In this document: positions 39,278-48,077 of the stretch, in pieces
Position numbering within the stretch: position 1 is the first letter of the stretch
Layout: every line of letters begins with the position of its first letter
DNA from: Streptomyces barringtoniae
Lineage (GTDB): Bacteria > Actinomycetota > Actinomycetes > Streptomycetales > Streptomycetaceae
Assembly (NCBI RefSeq): GCF_020819595.1
Contig: NZ_JAJHNP010000004.1
Location: 372,001-436,000 of the forward strand
Reading direction: 5' to 3'
DNA: 64,000 nt
Notes under the pieces: model-generated
What the model was told of the DNA's origin: nothing
What the model saw: only the letters and a program-made list of their open reading frames with translations
The model's database searches: none
Position numbers and translations under genes: made by a program

Positions 39278-40183
39278 TTCAAAGACCTCCGCGGCGACGT
39301 CCGTCAGCTCCCGTGCGTCCCGCGCGGTGCCCTGGAGGTCGATGAGGATCTCGTCCAGGCCGATACCGGTGTACTCGACGAGGTCCGCCACGATCTGGTC
39401 GACGTCGCCCTGGAAGGGCCGGCGGTCCGTGCCGTCGTACGGCTTCGCCCGGCGGCTGGTGTTCACCCGCAGCACGGTCCGGACGGGCTTCGTACGGCCC
39501 CGCTCCTCGGCCAGCTCCCGCAACTGCCGCCACTGGGCGGCGACCGCCTCCGCACCGATCGCCACCGGCAGCCAGCCGTCGGCGTGGTCGACTAGCCTCC
39601 GCAAGGCCCGCTTGCCGCCCGCGGCCAGCAGCACCGGGATCGGCCGGGCGGGCTTGGGCCCCACCACGGCGGAGGCGATCCTGGTAGACCTGCCTTCGTA
39701 GACGACCGGATCCGGACCCCACACCGCCCGGCACACCTCGATGATCTCGTCCAGGGCCGCGCCCCGCTCCTCGAACGGCCGGACGGCCGACGCCGCGTAC
39801 TCGTCCAGGGACCAGCCGGTGCCGAAGCCCGCGATCACCCGGCCCCCGCTCGCCGCGTCCAGCGAGGCCAGGGCCTTCGCGAGCTGGAACGGCACGTGGA
39901 GCGGCGCCACCAGGACGCTGGAGCCGAGTTCCGCCCGCTCGGTGGCCGCCGCGGCCAGGGTGAGCGTGACCAGCGGGTCCGCCACGCTCCGGTACTGGTC
40001 GGGCCAGGGCAGGCCCTCGACGCCGTACAGACCCTGGGTGGCGGGCTCCGGGAACAGAGCGCGCTCGAAGACCCACAGGCTGTCGTAGCCGATCCGTTCG
40101 GCGGCGCGTGCCACCGCGGGTACGTCCGTGCCGATCGAGTACTGCCGCATCTGGGGAAGACTCAGGCCGAGCCGGGTCGCCAT
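39254..40183 (-). CDS. LLM-family F420-dependent oxidoreductase
   Basis: The 309-residue protein has the luciferase-like monooxygenase barrel: RLGLSLPQMRQ, AAERIGYDSLWVFERA, LGSSVLVAPLHVPFQLAKALASLD and GFGTGWSLDEY. In actinobacteria such proteins usually use F420. The substrate is unknown. ATG 40183 gives the normal family N-terminus; 68 codons of open frame upstream are not similar. Its 3' end lies inside a bidirectional terminator. DUF5995 lies 98 bp upstream on the same strand. Confidence 0.88.
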   Translation of the reverse strand: MATRLGLSLPQMRQYSIGTDVPAVARAAERIGYDSLWVFERALFPEPATQGLYGVEGLPWPDQYRSVADPLVTLTLAAAATERAELGSSVLVAPLHVPFQLAKALASLDAASGGRVIAGFGTGWSLDEYAASAVRPFEERGAALDEIIEVCRAVWGPDPVVYEGRSTRIASAVVGPKPARPIPVLLAAGGKRALRRLVDHADGWLPVAIGAEAVAAQWRQLRELAEERGRTKPVRTVLRVNTSRRAKPYDGTDRRPFQGDVDQIVADLVEYTGIGLDEILIDLQGTARDARELTDVAAEVFEKARAAGV

Positions 40184-40281
40184 ACCGCTGCTCCTCTGTG
40201 ATCGGATACTCGACGGGCAATGTACGGCGACGGCCGGGATGTTCCGAAGGAGGCTCGCGCAGGGGCGGAAACCGGCCGGGT

Positions 40282-40968
40282 TCAGTCGGTGAGCGGCGTC
40301 AGCAGCATCCGCCCCGCGAAACCCACCGCCGTGTCCAGCCGTTCGGCGAACTCCTCGGCCATGCCGGCGCAGTGGCGCAGCGCCCACAGGGCCCGCGCCG
40401 CCACCCAGGCCGCGTCGCGGGCCCGCTCCAGGCTCCAGGAGCCGAGCAGGTGGGTCAGGGGGTCGGCGATCTGCAGCAGATCGGGACCCGGCATCAGATC
40501 CTCGCGGATCCGCTCCTCCAGCGCGACGAGGAACTCGCCCACGCGGTCGAACTCGTCCTCCAGGTCGGGCGGTTCGCAGCCGAGCGTACGGCAGGCGTCC
40601 ACCACGGCGAGCGCCAGGTCGTGCCCGATGTGCGCGTTGATGCCCGCCAGCGCGAACTGCAGCGGCCGTACCCCGGGGTGGCGGCGGAGCTGGAACAGCG
40701 GACGCCAGCAGGCGGGCGGGCGGCGGTCGGCGGCAGCGGCGTCGACCGCCGCGAGATAGCGCTCGGCGAACCGCACGTCCAGCGCGATCGCCGCCCGTGG
40801 ATCCGGGAACTCACCGATCTCCAGGTGCCGGTCGACCTCCTCGGTGACGGTGAGGTAGACGCGGTTGAACACGGCGACGCCGTCCCGCTCGGGCAGCGTC
40901 GCACCGATCGCGCGCATCCGGGAGACGACCGCGTCGACGGGAGTGCTGAGTTGTTCCAACTGCGCCAT
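40282..40968 (-). CDS. DUF5995-family protein
   Basis: This 228-residue, mostly helical protein resembles the DUF5995 family: VAVFNRVYLTVTEEVDRHL, FADPRAAIALDV-like FPDPRAAIALDVRFA, HPGVRPLQFALAGINAHIGHDLALAVV. The His-rich GINAHIGHDL segment could bind a metal. No function is established. ATG 40968 has no clear ribosome site; an upstream GTG in frame would add about 27 residues, so the start is uncertain. Confidence 0.75.
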   Translation of the reverse strand: MAQLEQLSTPVDAVVSRMRAIGATLPERDGVAVFNRVYLTVTEEVDRHLEIGEFPDPRAAIALDVRFAERYLAAVDAAAADRRPPACWRPLFQLRRHPGVRPLQFALAGINAHIGHDLALAVVDACRTLGCEPPDLEDEFDRVGEFLVALEERIREDLMPGPDLLQIADPLTHLLGSWSLERARDAAWVAARALWALRHCAGMAEEFAERLDTAVGFAGRMLLTPLTD

Positions 40969-41180
40969 GGAGGAAGGGTCCCAGCCCTGCCCCGAGGGAC
41001 GCACCGACCGGCCGGAGACATCGCCGGAACGGGGGAACACAGGACGGGAACGGCGGCAGCAGCGGGAAAAAGAGGGCGCGCGGACCGGCCGCGTCAGCCT
41101 GGCGAAGGCAATGAGGTGAAGCCGCCGGGGAAGTCCGACGGCTGCCGGGGCGCGGCCGGGACGTTCACGCCGTCGTAGAT

Positions 41181-42587
41181 CTACGACTTGGCGCGCGGAG
41201 CCCCCTCCTCGCCGGCGTCCGCGTCGTAGGCGGAGGTGCCCTCGTCCAGCAGTGGCTCCTGCTGCTTCAGATGGGCCGGGGCGAAGGCGCGCAGTGCGTG
41301 GTAGCCCGTGATGACGACCAGGGTGCCGAGGGCGATGCCGCTGAGCGAGAAGTTGCTGGTGAACTTCAGGCTGACGTTGCCGACGCCGATGATGATGCCC
41401 GCGGCGGCCGGCACCAGGTTCAGCGGGTTGCGCAGGTCCACCTTGGCGTGCAGCCAGATCTGGGCGCCCAGCAGGCCGATCATGCCGTAGAGGATCACGG
41501 TGATGCCGCCGAGGACCCCGCCCGGCACCGCGGCCACGATCGCGCCGAACTTCGGGCAGATTCCGAAGAGCAGCGCGAAGCCGGCCGCGGCCCAGTAGGC
41601 GGCGGTGGAGTAGACGCGGGTCGCCGCCATCACGCCGATGTTCTCGGAGTAGGTGGTGTTCGGGGGGCCGCCCACCGCGGTGGACAGCATGGACCCGACG
41701 CCGTCCGCCGAGATCGCCGTACCGAGCTTGTCGTCCAGCGGGTCGCCGGTCATCTCGCCGACCGCCTTGACGTGACCTGCGTTCTCCGCGACCAGAGCGA
41801 TCACGACCGGCAGCGCGACCAGGATCGCCGACCACTGGAAGGACGGCCCGTGGAAGTGCGGCAGTCCGATCCAGTCGGCCTTGGAGACGCCGGAGAGGTC
41901 GAGGCGCCAGTGGTCGGTGACCCTGCCGCTCGGACCCGCGGAGTGGATCTTGCCGAAGATCCGGTCGAAGGCCCAGGAGATGCCGTAGCCGAAGACCAGC
42001 CCGAGGAAGATCGCGATTCGGGACCAGAAGCCCCGCAGGCAGACCACGGCCAGCCCCGTGAACAGCATGACCAGCAGGGCCGTCCACTGGTCCTGCGGCC
42101 AGTAGGTGGAGGCGGTGACCGGGGCGAGGTTGAAGCCGATCAGCATGACGACCGCGCCGGTGACGATCGGCGGCATGGCGGCGTGGATGATCCGCGCCCC
42201 GAAGCGCTGCACCGCGAGCCCCACCAGGAACAGCGCCACACCGACGACGAACACAGCGCCGGTGACCGTGGCACTCGTGCCGCCCTGGGCGCGGATGACG
42301 GCGGCCACGCCCACGAACGACAGGGAACAGCCCAGATAGCTCGGCACCCGGCCGCGGGTGGCGAGCAGGAAGATCGCGGTCGCCACGCCCGACATCATGA
42401 TGGCCAGGTTCGGGTCCAGGCCCATCAGGACGGGCGCGACGAAGGACGCGCCGAACATCGCGACCACGTGCTGGGCGCCCAGACCCACCGTGCGGGGCCA
42501 GGAGAGCCGTTCGTCGGGGCGTACCACCGCTCCGGGCGCGGGCGTGCGCCCGTCACCGTGCAGCTTCCAGCGCACGCCGAGGTCCAT
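41181..42587 (-). CDS. NCS2-family nucleobase permease (uracil/xanthine)
   Basis: The 468-residue transporter has about 14 hydrophobic segments and the NCS2 signatures VVALVAENAGHVKAVGEMTG-like AENAGHVKAVG and GGPPNTTYSENIGVMAATRV. The glutamate in AEN and the NTTYSEN loop contact the nucleobase in UraA. Whether it carries uracil, xanthine or uric acid cannot be told from these motifs. It starts at ATG 42587, divergent from the alginate lyase-like gene. Confidence 0.9.
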   Translation of the reverse strand: MDLGVRWKLHGDGRTPAPGAVVRPDERLSWPRTVGLGAQHVVAMFGASFVAPVLMGLDPNLAIMMSGVATAIFLLATRGRVPSYLGCSLSFVGVAAVIRAQGGTSATVTGAVFVVGVALFLVGLAVQRFGARIIHAAMPPIVTGAVVMLIGFNLAPVTASTYWPQDQWTALLVMLFTGLAVVCLRGFWSRIAIFLGLVFGYGISWAFDRIFGKIHSAGPSGRVTDHWRLDLSGVSKADWIGLPHFHGPSFQWSAILVALPVVIALVAENAGHVKAVGEMTGDPLDDKLGTAISADGVGSMLSTAVGGPPNTTYSENIGVMAATRVYSTAAYWAAAGFALLFGICPKFGAIVAAVPGGVLGGITVILYGMIGLLGAQIWLHAKVDLRNPLNLVPAAAGIIIGVGNVSLKFTSNFSLSGIALGTLVVITGYHALRAFAPAHLKQQEPLLDEGTSAYDADAGEEGAPRAKS

Positions 42588-42675
42588 GTGCGGTTTCGCT
42601 TTCTTACGTACGTGAAGACGGTCCGAACCATTGTCACGGGTATCGAGCGGTTCTACGCTCGCACGGTCCTACTCG

Positions 42676-42688
42676 TGAACCTAGTTCA
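42676..42688 (+). promoter_or_regulatory. Inverted repeat TGAAC-CTA-GTTCA before the lyase gene
   Basis: TGAAC at 42676-42680 mirrors GTTCA at 42684-42688. It lies 42 bp upstream of the alginate lyase-like start, in an AT-richer stretch (TTCATATATCTGACTC), and could be an operator overlapping a promoter. Confidence 0.4.
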
Positions 42689-42730
42689 TATATCTGACTC
42701 ACACTGATCGATGACAGATCGGAGAGCTCG

Positions 42731-44011
42731 ATGAGTGGAAGATCCCGTGCGGCCGTGCTGCTGGCCGCGGTGGTGACGTTCGGGGCCGCGCTCGTGCCGT
42801 CCGCGCACGCCGCCCACGCCCCCTCCGTGCACGCCGCGCCGAAGGCCCCGAGGACCGCCGTCCTCGACGGCGGCCGGCTGCAGCAGACCCGCGCCCGTCT
42901 CGGCCACGACCCCCGACTCCAGCGCGCCCTGCGGGACCTGACCACCCGCGCCGACACCTGGCTGGACCAGGGCCCCTGGACGGTCGTCGACAAGCCGAGG
43001 CCCGCACCCGGCGGCGACGTCCACGAGTACCTGAGCCAGGCCCCCTACTGGTGGCCCACGACCACCCCCACCGCCGACAACCCCTGGGGTTGCCCGTACG
43101 TCCAGCGCGACGGGCAGCGCAACCCGGAGGTCGACAGCGGAACGGACCGGCAGGACGCCGAGAAGGTCTTCGACTCGACGTACGACCTCGCGCTCGCCTG
43201 GTACTACACCGGCAGGCGGGCCTACGCCGAGAAGGCCGGGCAGATCCTGCGCACCTGGTTCCTGGACCCGGCCACCCGGATGAACCCGGACCTGGACCAC
43301 GCCCAGTTCATCCCGTGCAAGTACGACGGCCGGGCCATCGGCATCATCGACTTCTCCCAGTCGTACACCAGCGTCCTCGACGCCCAGGCGATCCTGGCCG
43401 CCGGCGCCCCCGGCTGGAGCGCCGGGGACCGCACCGCGATGGGCAAGTGGAACGCCGACTTCCTCGACTGGCTGAAGAACAGCGACTTCGGCAAGCAGGA
43501 GGGGGCGGCCGCCAACAACCACGGCACCTTCTACGACATGCAGCTCGCCGCCCTCGCCTACGCCACCGGCGACACCGCCCTGGCCCGGCGGACCGTCCTC
43601 GACGCGCGCGCCAAGCGGATCGACCCGCAGATCGCGGCGGACGGCGGCCAGCCGCAGGAGCTCGCCCGGACCCGCAGCTGGCACTACTCCACCTTCGACC
43701 TGGTCGCCTACACCCGGCTCGCGGCCATCGGCCGGCACGTGGGCGTGAACCTGTGGTCGTACCAAGGCCCGGACGGACAGAGCCTGTTCAAGGCGGTCGA
43801 CTATCTGCTGCCGGCCGCGACCGGCGCCGCCGCGTGGTCGCATCCGGAGCTGGAGTTCCACCGGTACGCGGCCACCGACGTCGTGCACGCGGCGGCCGAT
43901 GCGGGGGACGCGGCGGCCGAGGGGGCCGTGGCGAAGCTGGAGACGCCGCCCGGCGGGGACCTGTGGGCGCTGCGGCCCGCCGCCGAGCAGCTGGACTCCA
44001 TAGCGGGCTGA
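42731..44011 (+). CDS. Secreted alginate lyase-family protein (PF05426 type)
   Basis: The 426-residue protein has a Sec signal peptide (MSGRSRAAVLLAAVVTFGAA) and an alpha/alpha-barrel alginate lyase fold: YLSQAPYWWPTTTP, PYVQRDGQRNPEVD, DSTYDLALAWYYTG, and the active-site segment NNHGTFYDMQLAAL. It should cleave a uronic-acid polysaccharide outside the cell; the actual substrate is not known. ATG 42731 lies four bases after GGAGAG. Confidence 0.85.
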   Translation: MSGRSRAAVLLAAVVTFGAALVPSAHAAHAPSVHAAPKAPRTAVLDGGRLQQTRARLGHDPRLQRALRDLTTRADTWLDQGPWTVVDKPRPAPGGDVHEYLSQAPYWWPTTTPTADNPWGCPYVQRDGQRNPEVDSGTDRQDAEKVFDSTYDLALAWYYTGRRAYAEKAGQILRTWFLDPATRMNPDLDHAQFIPCKYDGRAIGIIDFSQSYTSVLDAQAILAAGAPGWSAGDRTAMGKWNADFLDWLKNSDFGKQEGAAANNHGTFYDMQLAALAYATGDTALARRTVLDARAKRIDPQIAADGGQPQELARTRSWHYSTFDLVAYTRLAAIGRHVGVNLWSYQGPDGQSLFKAVDYLLPAATGAAAWSHPELEFHRYAATDVVHAAADAGDAAAEGAVAKLETPPGGDLWALRPAAEQLDSIAG

Positions 44012-44056
44012 CCGGCCCAGGCCAGGGCTCCTGAGCGGTCGCTTAGTATGGAACCG

Positions 44057-44077
44057 CCCCAGGGAAACGTCCTGGGG
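44057..44077 (+). promoter_or_regulatory. Small hairpin in the leader of the thioesterase gene
   Basis: CCCCAGG at 44057-44063 pairs with CCTGGGG at 44071-44077. A possible -10 box TAGTAT at 44044-44049 lies just before it. The element precedes the GTG at 44114 and suggests that the upstream ATG at 44048 is not the start. Confidence 0.4.
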
Positions 44078-44113
44078 AACCGTCCCAGCAGCGATGTTCA
44101 GGAGCCCGCCCCC

Positions 44114-44572
44114 GTGACCGCCGAAGCCCCGATCGCGCCCGTCGTCTCTTACGGCAGGCTGGTCCCCGTCACCGTGCACTTCGACGACCTCGACGCGCTC
44201 GGCCTCCTGCACAACGCCCGCTACCCGCTGCTGGTAGAGCGCGCCTGGACCGAGCTGTGGAACGCGCACGGCGTCCGCTTCGACGGCGACTGGCACGCGG
44301 CCGGCGACGCCTGCAACGCGGTCCGCGAACTGCGCATCGGCTACGAGGCACCCGTGACCAGCCCTGGCACCTACGCCGTCCACCTCTGGCTGGACCGGCT
44401 CGGCACCACCGGTCTCACCTACGGCTTCCGCTTCTGCTCGGCCGACGGGACGCGGACCTACGCCCAGGGCACCCGGGTGCTGGTCCGGCTCGACGTCACG
44501 ACCCTGCGCCCGGCGCCCTGGACCGACGCCTTCAGGGCCGTGGGTCGGGAACTGCTGCGGCCGGCCGGCTGA
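44114..44572 (+). CDS. Hotdog-fold acyl-CoA thioesterase
   Basis: The 152-residue protein has the 4-hydroxybenzoyl-CoA thioesterase-type hotdog fold: VTVHFDDLDALGLLHNARYPLLVERAW, with the conserved Asp in DLDALG, and LRIGYEAPVTSPGTY. Substrate is unknown. GTG 44114 is chosen because CAGGAG lies nine bases upstream. Its 3' end overlaps the convergent MFS gene by 41 bases. Confidence 0.82.
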   Translation: MTAEAPIAPVVSYGRLVPVTVHFDDLDALGLLHNARYPLLVERAWTELWNAHGVRFDGDWHAAGDACNAVRELRIGYEAPVTSPGTYAVHLWLDRLGTTGLTYGFRFCSADGTRTYAQGTRVLVRLDVTTLRPAPWTDAFRAVGRELLRPAG

Positions 44573-45746
44573 CCTCGGCCCGGCCGCCGCGCTCGGCGCT
44601 GCGCAGCACGCCCGCGAACCCCGCGAGCCCGCAGGCCAGCGCCGTCACCACGCAGAACGACACCACCAGGCTGGTCGCCTGGGCCACCCCGCCGATCAGG
44701 CTCGGCGCGATCAGGCCCGAGGTGTAGGTGATCGTCGCCACGCCCGCGATGGCCTGGCTCGGGTTGGGCCCGGCATGCCCGGCCGCCGCGAAGCACAGCG
44801 GTACGACCACCGCGATACCCAGCCCCATCAGCGCGAACCCGCCCATCGCCACCGCCGGGTGCCCGGCGACGACGATCAGCAGACCGCCCAGCACGGCCAG
44901 GACGCCGCCGGCCCGGACGGTACGGACCGCGCCGAACCGGTCCACCACCGCGTCCCCGGCGATCCGCGCCACCGCCATCGTCAGCATGAACCCGGTCGTG
45001 CAGGCCGCGGCCACTCCCGCCGAGCTGTCCAGCCGGTCCCGCAGGAACACCGCCGACCAGTCCAGGCTCGCGCCCTCCGCGAACACCGCGCAGAAGCCGA
45101 CCGTGCCGATCAGCAGTGCCGAGCGGGGCGGCAGCGCGAACCGCGGCGGCGGTTCCTCGTCCTCGGCCGGCTGCAGGTCCAGCACCCAGGTGCAGGCCAC
45201 CAGGCCGAGCACCGTCAGCACGGCCGAGGCGAGCGAGAAGTGCAGCCGGGCGTCGGAGCCGAGGTGGGCCGCGAGCGTGCCGGCCGCCGAGCCGACCAGG
45301 GCGCCCGCGCTCCACATGCCGTGCAGCCCGGACATGATCGACTTGTCCAGCAGCCGCTCGATCTCGACGCCGAGGGCATTCATCGCCACGTCGGCCATGC
45401 CCGCGCTCGCGCCGTAGGTGAACATCGCCAGGCACAGGGTGTACAGGTTCGGCGCAAGGGAGGGCAGGGCCAGGGAGAGCGTCCACAGCGCGAGCAGTCC
45501 GCGCAGGGCCGTACGGCTGCCGTACCGGTGGCTGATCCGGCCCGCCAGCGGCATCGCGCACGAGGCCCCGAGCGCCGTGAAGGCCAGCGCGAACCCCAAC
45601 TGGCCCGCGCCGAGCGAGGCGTGCTCCTGGATCCACGGCACCCGGGTGGCGAAGGAGCCGGTCACCGCGCCGTGCACGGCGAACACGGCCGCCACGGCGT
45701 ACCGGGCACGCCTCACTTCGTCGCGCGCGTATCCCACGTCACTCAT
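44532..45746 (-). CDS. MFS transporter
   Basis: The 404-residue protein has 12 predicted transmembrane segments, FVHGAVTGSFATR-like AVHGAVTGSFATRVPW in helix 1 and GRISHRYGSRTALRG as the MFS A-motif between helices 2 and 3. It resembles the FucP/inner membrane YbjJ-type group; substrate unknown, possibly a sugar because the divergent gene encodes an ROK protein. ATG 45746 has GGAGGG upstream. Confidence 0.85.
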   Translation of the reverse strand: MSDVGYARDEVRRARYAVAAVFAVHGAVTGSFATRVPWIQEHASLGAGQLGFALAFTALGASCAMPLAGRISHRYGSRTALRGLLALWTLSLALPSLAPNLYTLCLAMFTYGASAGMADVAMNALGVEIERLLDKSIMSGLHGMWSAGALVGSAAGTLAAHLGSDARLHFSLASAVLTVLGLVACTWVLDLQPAEDEEPPPRFALPPRSALLIGTVGFCAVFAEGASLDWSAVFLRDRLDSSAGVAAACTTGFMLTMAVARIAGDAVVDRFGAVRTVRAGGVLAVLGGLLIVVAGHPAVAMGGFALMGLGIAVVVPLCFAAAGHAGPNPSQAIAGVATITYTSGLIAPSLIGGVAQATSLVVSFCVVTALACGLAGFAGVLRSAERGGRAEVSRPAAAVPDPRP

Positions 45747-45783
45747 GTCCCAGTCCCTCCCCAGGGTCGCCGCTGCGGCATGC

Positions 45784-45831
45784 GCCGTAAACTATCAGGG
45801 ACCCTGCCTGATAGATAGACGGTTTTACGGC
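45784..45831. promoter_or_regulatory. Nested inverted repeats between the MFS and ROK genes
   Basis: The outer pair is GCCGTAAA (45784-45791) with TTTACGGC (45824-45831); the inner pair is CTATCAGG (45792-45799) with CCTGATAG (45807-45814). This is the divergent promoter region of mfs and rok, and a likely operator for the ROK regulator. Confidence 0.6.
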
Positions 45832-45876
45832 CGCCGTCGGCGCCTCTCGGTGCGCCGATCTGGAAGGATTCCCGTC

Positions 45877-47115
45877 ATGCCTGCATCACCCAGCACCGCC
45901 CGGGCCATCAACGACCGGCTGGCCCTGCGCCTGCTGCAGCAGGAAGGCCCGCTCACCGCCGGGCAGTTGAAACAGCTGACGGGCCTGTCCCGGCCGACGG
46001 TCGCCGACCTCGTGGAACGGCTCACCGCCGCCGGGCTGATCACGGTGGTCGGCGAGTCCGGCGAGCAGCGCCGGGGCCCCAACGCCCGGCTGTACGGCAT
46101 CGTCGCCGACCGGGCCCACCTCGCCGCGCTCGACGTCCGCACCGGCGGTGTCTTCGTCCTCGTCTCCGACCTGGTCGGACGGGTACTGGCCGAGGCGTCC
46201 GTGCCGATCGGCGGCGACGCCGGGACCGGTCCGGCCGTCGAACAGGCGGTGGCCGCGGTGGAGCGGACTGCGAAGGAGGCCGGGGCGGACCGGCTGCACA
46301 CCGTCGGCATCGGCGCGCCGGGCCTCATCGACCCGGCCACCGGCGACCTGCGCGACTCCGGCGGCCTGCCCGCCTGGCACCGCAGCCTTGCCGCCGCGCT
46401 GCAGGAACGGCTGCCCGGGGCACGCGTCACCGTGGAGAACGAGACCAACCTCGCCGCCCTGGCCGAGCAGCGCGAGGGCGCCGCCCGGGACCGGGACACC
46501 TTCGTCCTGCTCTGGCTGGGGCATGGCGTGGGGGCGGCGGTCGTCCTCGACGGCACCCTCCGCCGCGGTGCCTCGGGCGGCACGGGCGAGATCGGCTTCC
46601 TGCCGGTACCGGGCACCGGCTCGCTGCCCTCGGCCAGGGACTGCGACGGCGGCTTCCACTCCCTGACGGGCGCGGCGGCGATCGGCGCCCTGGCGGCGGA
46701 GCACGGCCTGCCGGTACCGGCCGCGATGGACGGACCGGGCACGGCGGTGGTGATCCGGGACGCTGTGGCGGAGGTGACGGGGGAGGGGAGCGACTCCCCT
46801 CCGGCTTCGGACGCCTCGGGGGCCGGACGGTCCGCCGAGCGCTTCCTCCATGTCCTCGCCGACCGGATCGCCGTCGGTGCCGCGTCCGTGGTGGCCGTGC
46901 TCGACCCCGGCTGTGTGGTGCTCGGCGGAGAGGCGGGACAGGCCGGCGGTGCCGTGCTCGCCGGGCTGGTGGAGGAGCGGTTGCGCCGTATGTCGCCCCT
47001 GACCACGGAGGTACGGGCGAGCATCCTCGGCGGCGCGGCGGTCCTGCGCGGCGCCCTGCTGACCGCACGTGACCGCGCGCAGGACGACCTGTTCGCACCC
47101 CAGGACCGGAACTGA
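45877..47115 (+). CDS. ROK-family transcriptional regulator
   Basis: The 412-residue protein has an N-terminal winged HTH (ALRLLQQEGPLTAGQLKQLTGLSRPTVADLVERL, split over about residues 15-50) and a C-terminal ROK sugar-kinase-like domain (ALDVRTGGVFVLVSDL, VGIGAPGLIDPATG, ENETNLAALAE, GHGVGAAVVLDG, GEIGFLPV). The usual CxCGxxGC zinc motif is not seen: DCDGGF stands at that point. ATG 45877 follows GGAAGGA by eight bases. It probably controls the divergent MFS gene. Confidence 0.88.
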   Translation: MPASPSTARAINDRLALRLLQQEGPLTAGQLKQLTGLSRPTVADLVERLTAAGLITVVGESGEQRRGPNARLYGIVADRAHLAALDVRTGGVFVLVSDLVGRVLAEASVPIGGDAGTGPAVEQAVAAVERTAKEAGADRLHTVGIGAPGLIDPATGDLRDSGGLPAWHRSLAAALQERLPGARVTVENETNLAALAEQREGAARDRDTFVLLWLGHGVGAAVVLDGTLRRGASGGTGEIGFLPVPGTGSLPSARDCDGGFHSLTGAAAIGALAAEHGLPVPAAMDGPGTAVVIRDAVAEVTGEGSDSPPASDASGAGRSAERFLHVLADRIAVGAASVVAVLDPGCVVLGGEAGQAGGAVLAGLVEERLRRMSPLTTEVRASILGGAAVLRGALLTARDRAQDDLFAPQDRN

Positions 47116-47229
47116 CGGCACGCCGGACGCTCCTCCGCCAGCCGCGCGGCACACGGCCGCCAGGGCGCCGGCGCGGGTGGCACGGGCGACGCAGAAGTGC
47201 GGCTCCCCCTCTCCCTCACGGCTGCTGTG

Positions 47230-47973
47230 TCAGCCGCCGAAGCGGCGTCCCAGATACTCCTCGAACGTCGTCTTCCCCACCGCCTGTTCCGGCGCCAGCA
47301 GCCCGCCCTCGCGGCAGGCGCGGTAGGTCCGGCCGAACAGCGGCACCTGGGCCACCGCCCGCCGCCGCCCGGTCGCGCGGAGGTAGGCGCGGGCCAGCGA
47401 GTCCAGGGTCCGCACTTCGGGGCCGCCCATGTCCGCCACCCGCCCGGCCGGCGCGGCGAGCGCCAGCTCGGCCAGGCGGTCCGCGACCTCGGCCACCTCC
47501 ACCGGCTGGTCCGGGACCCCGGCCGGGACGAGCATGACGGGCGACTTGGCCAGTCCGCCGAGGGTCGTGACCAGGAGGTCGTGGAACTGGGTCGCGCGCA
47601 GGACGGTCCAGCCGGTCCCCGACTCCTCGATCCGGCGCTCCACGGCCAGCTTCGTCTTGTAGTAGCCGAGCGGGACCCGGTCGATGCCGACGATGGAGAT
47701 GTAGACCAGATGGCCCACACCGGCCCGCCGCGCCGCCGCGATCAGATGATCGGCGGAGACCTCGTCCCCGCCCCGCTGGGTGGTCGCGCAGTGCACCACG
47801 GTCTCCACCCCGGCGAGCGCGGCGTCCAGACCGCTGCCGCCCACGCGCAGATCGACGGCGTACGGCTGCGTGTGCCGGCTGAGCACCCGCACCTCGTGCC
47901 CCTCCGCCCGCAGCCGCTCCGTCACACGCCGGCCGAGCGTGCCGGTCCCGCCAGTCACCAGGATCGTGGTCAT
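47230..47973 (-). CDS. NmrA-like NAD(P)-binding oxidoreductase
   Basis: This 247-residue protein has the Rossmann nucleotide-binding motif ILVTGGTGTLGRRVTERL and features of atypical SDR/NmrA proteins (HCATTQRGGDEVSADHLIAAARRAGVGHLVYIS, then YYKTKLAVERRIEESG with the Tyr and Lys pair). The ECF41 sigma gene lies just upstream on the same strand, and the intergenic region holds an ECF41-type box. Genes for carboxymuconolactone decarboxylases, oxidoreductases or epimerases are the usual ECF41 targets. Confidence 0.86.
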   Translation of the reverse strand: MTTILVTGGTGTLGRRVTERLRAEGHEVRVLSRHTQPYAVDLRVGGSGLDAALAGVETVVHCATTQRGGDEVSADHLIAAARRAGVGHLVYISIVGIDRVPLGYYKTKLAVERRIEESGTGWTVLRATQFHDLLVTTLGGLAKSPVMLVPAGVPDQPVEVAEVADRLAELALAAPAGRVADMGGPEVRTLDSLARAYLRATGRRRAVAQVPLFGRTYRACREGGLLAPEQAVGKTTFEEYLGRRFGG

Positions 47974-48031
47974 GCTGTTGCCGTCCCTCCGGACTCCGCG
48001 TGCCCCTGGTCGGAGCACCTTCGACAGCTGA

Positions 48032-48059
48032 GACCACGCAGCCCCCGGCGAATGTGACA
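48032..48059 (-). promoter_or_regulatory. Candidate ECF41 promoter for the NmrA-like gene
   Basis: On the minus strand TGTCACA (48059-48053), the known ECF41 -35 box, is followed after 17 bp by GGTC (48035-48032), close to the -10 consensus CGTC. It lies 59 bp before the oxidoreductase start. Confidence 0.6.
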
Positions 48060-48077
48060 AGCCCGGGGTCCGCTCCG

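Noticed and set aside
45418-45876. N-terminal extension of the ROK regulator
   Set aside because: It would run antisense through the MFS gene and its promoter; the ATG at 45877 has a good ribosome site and the family N-terminus.
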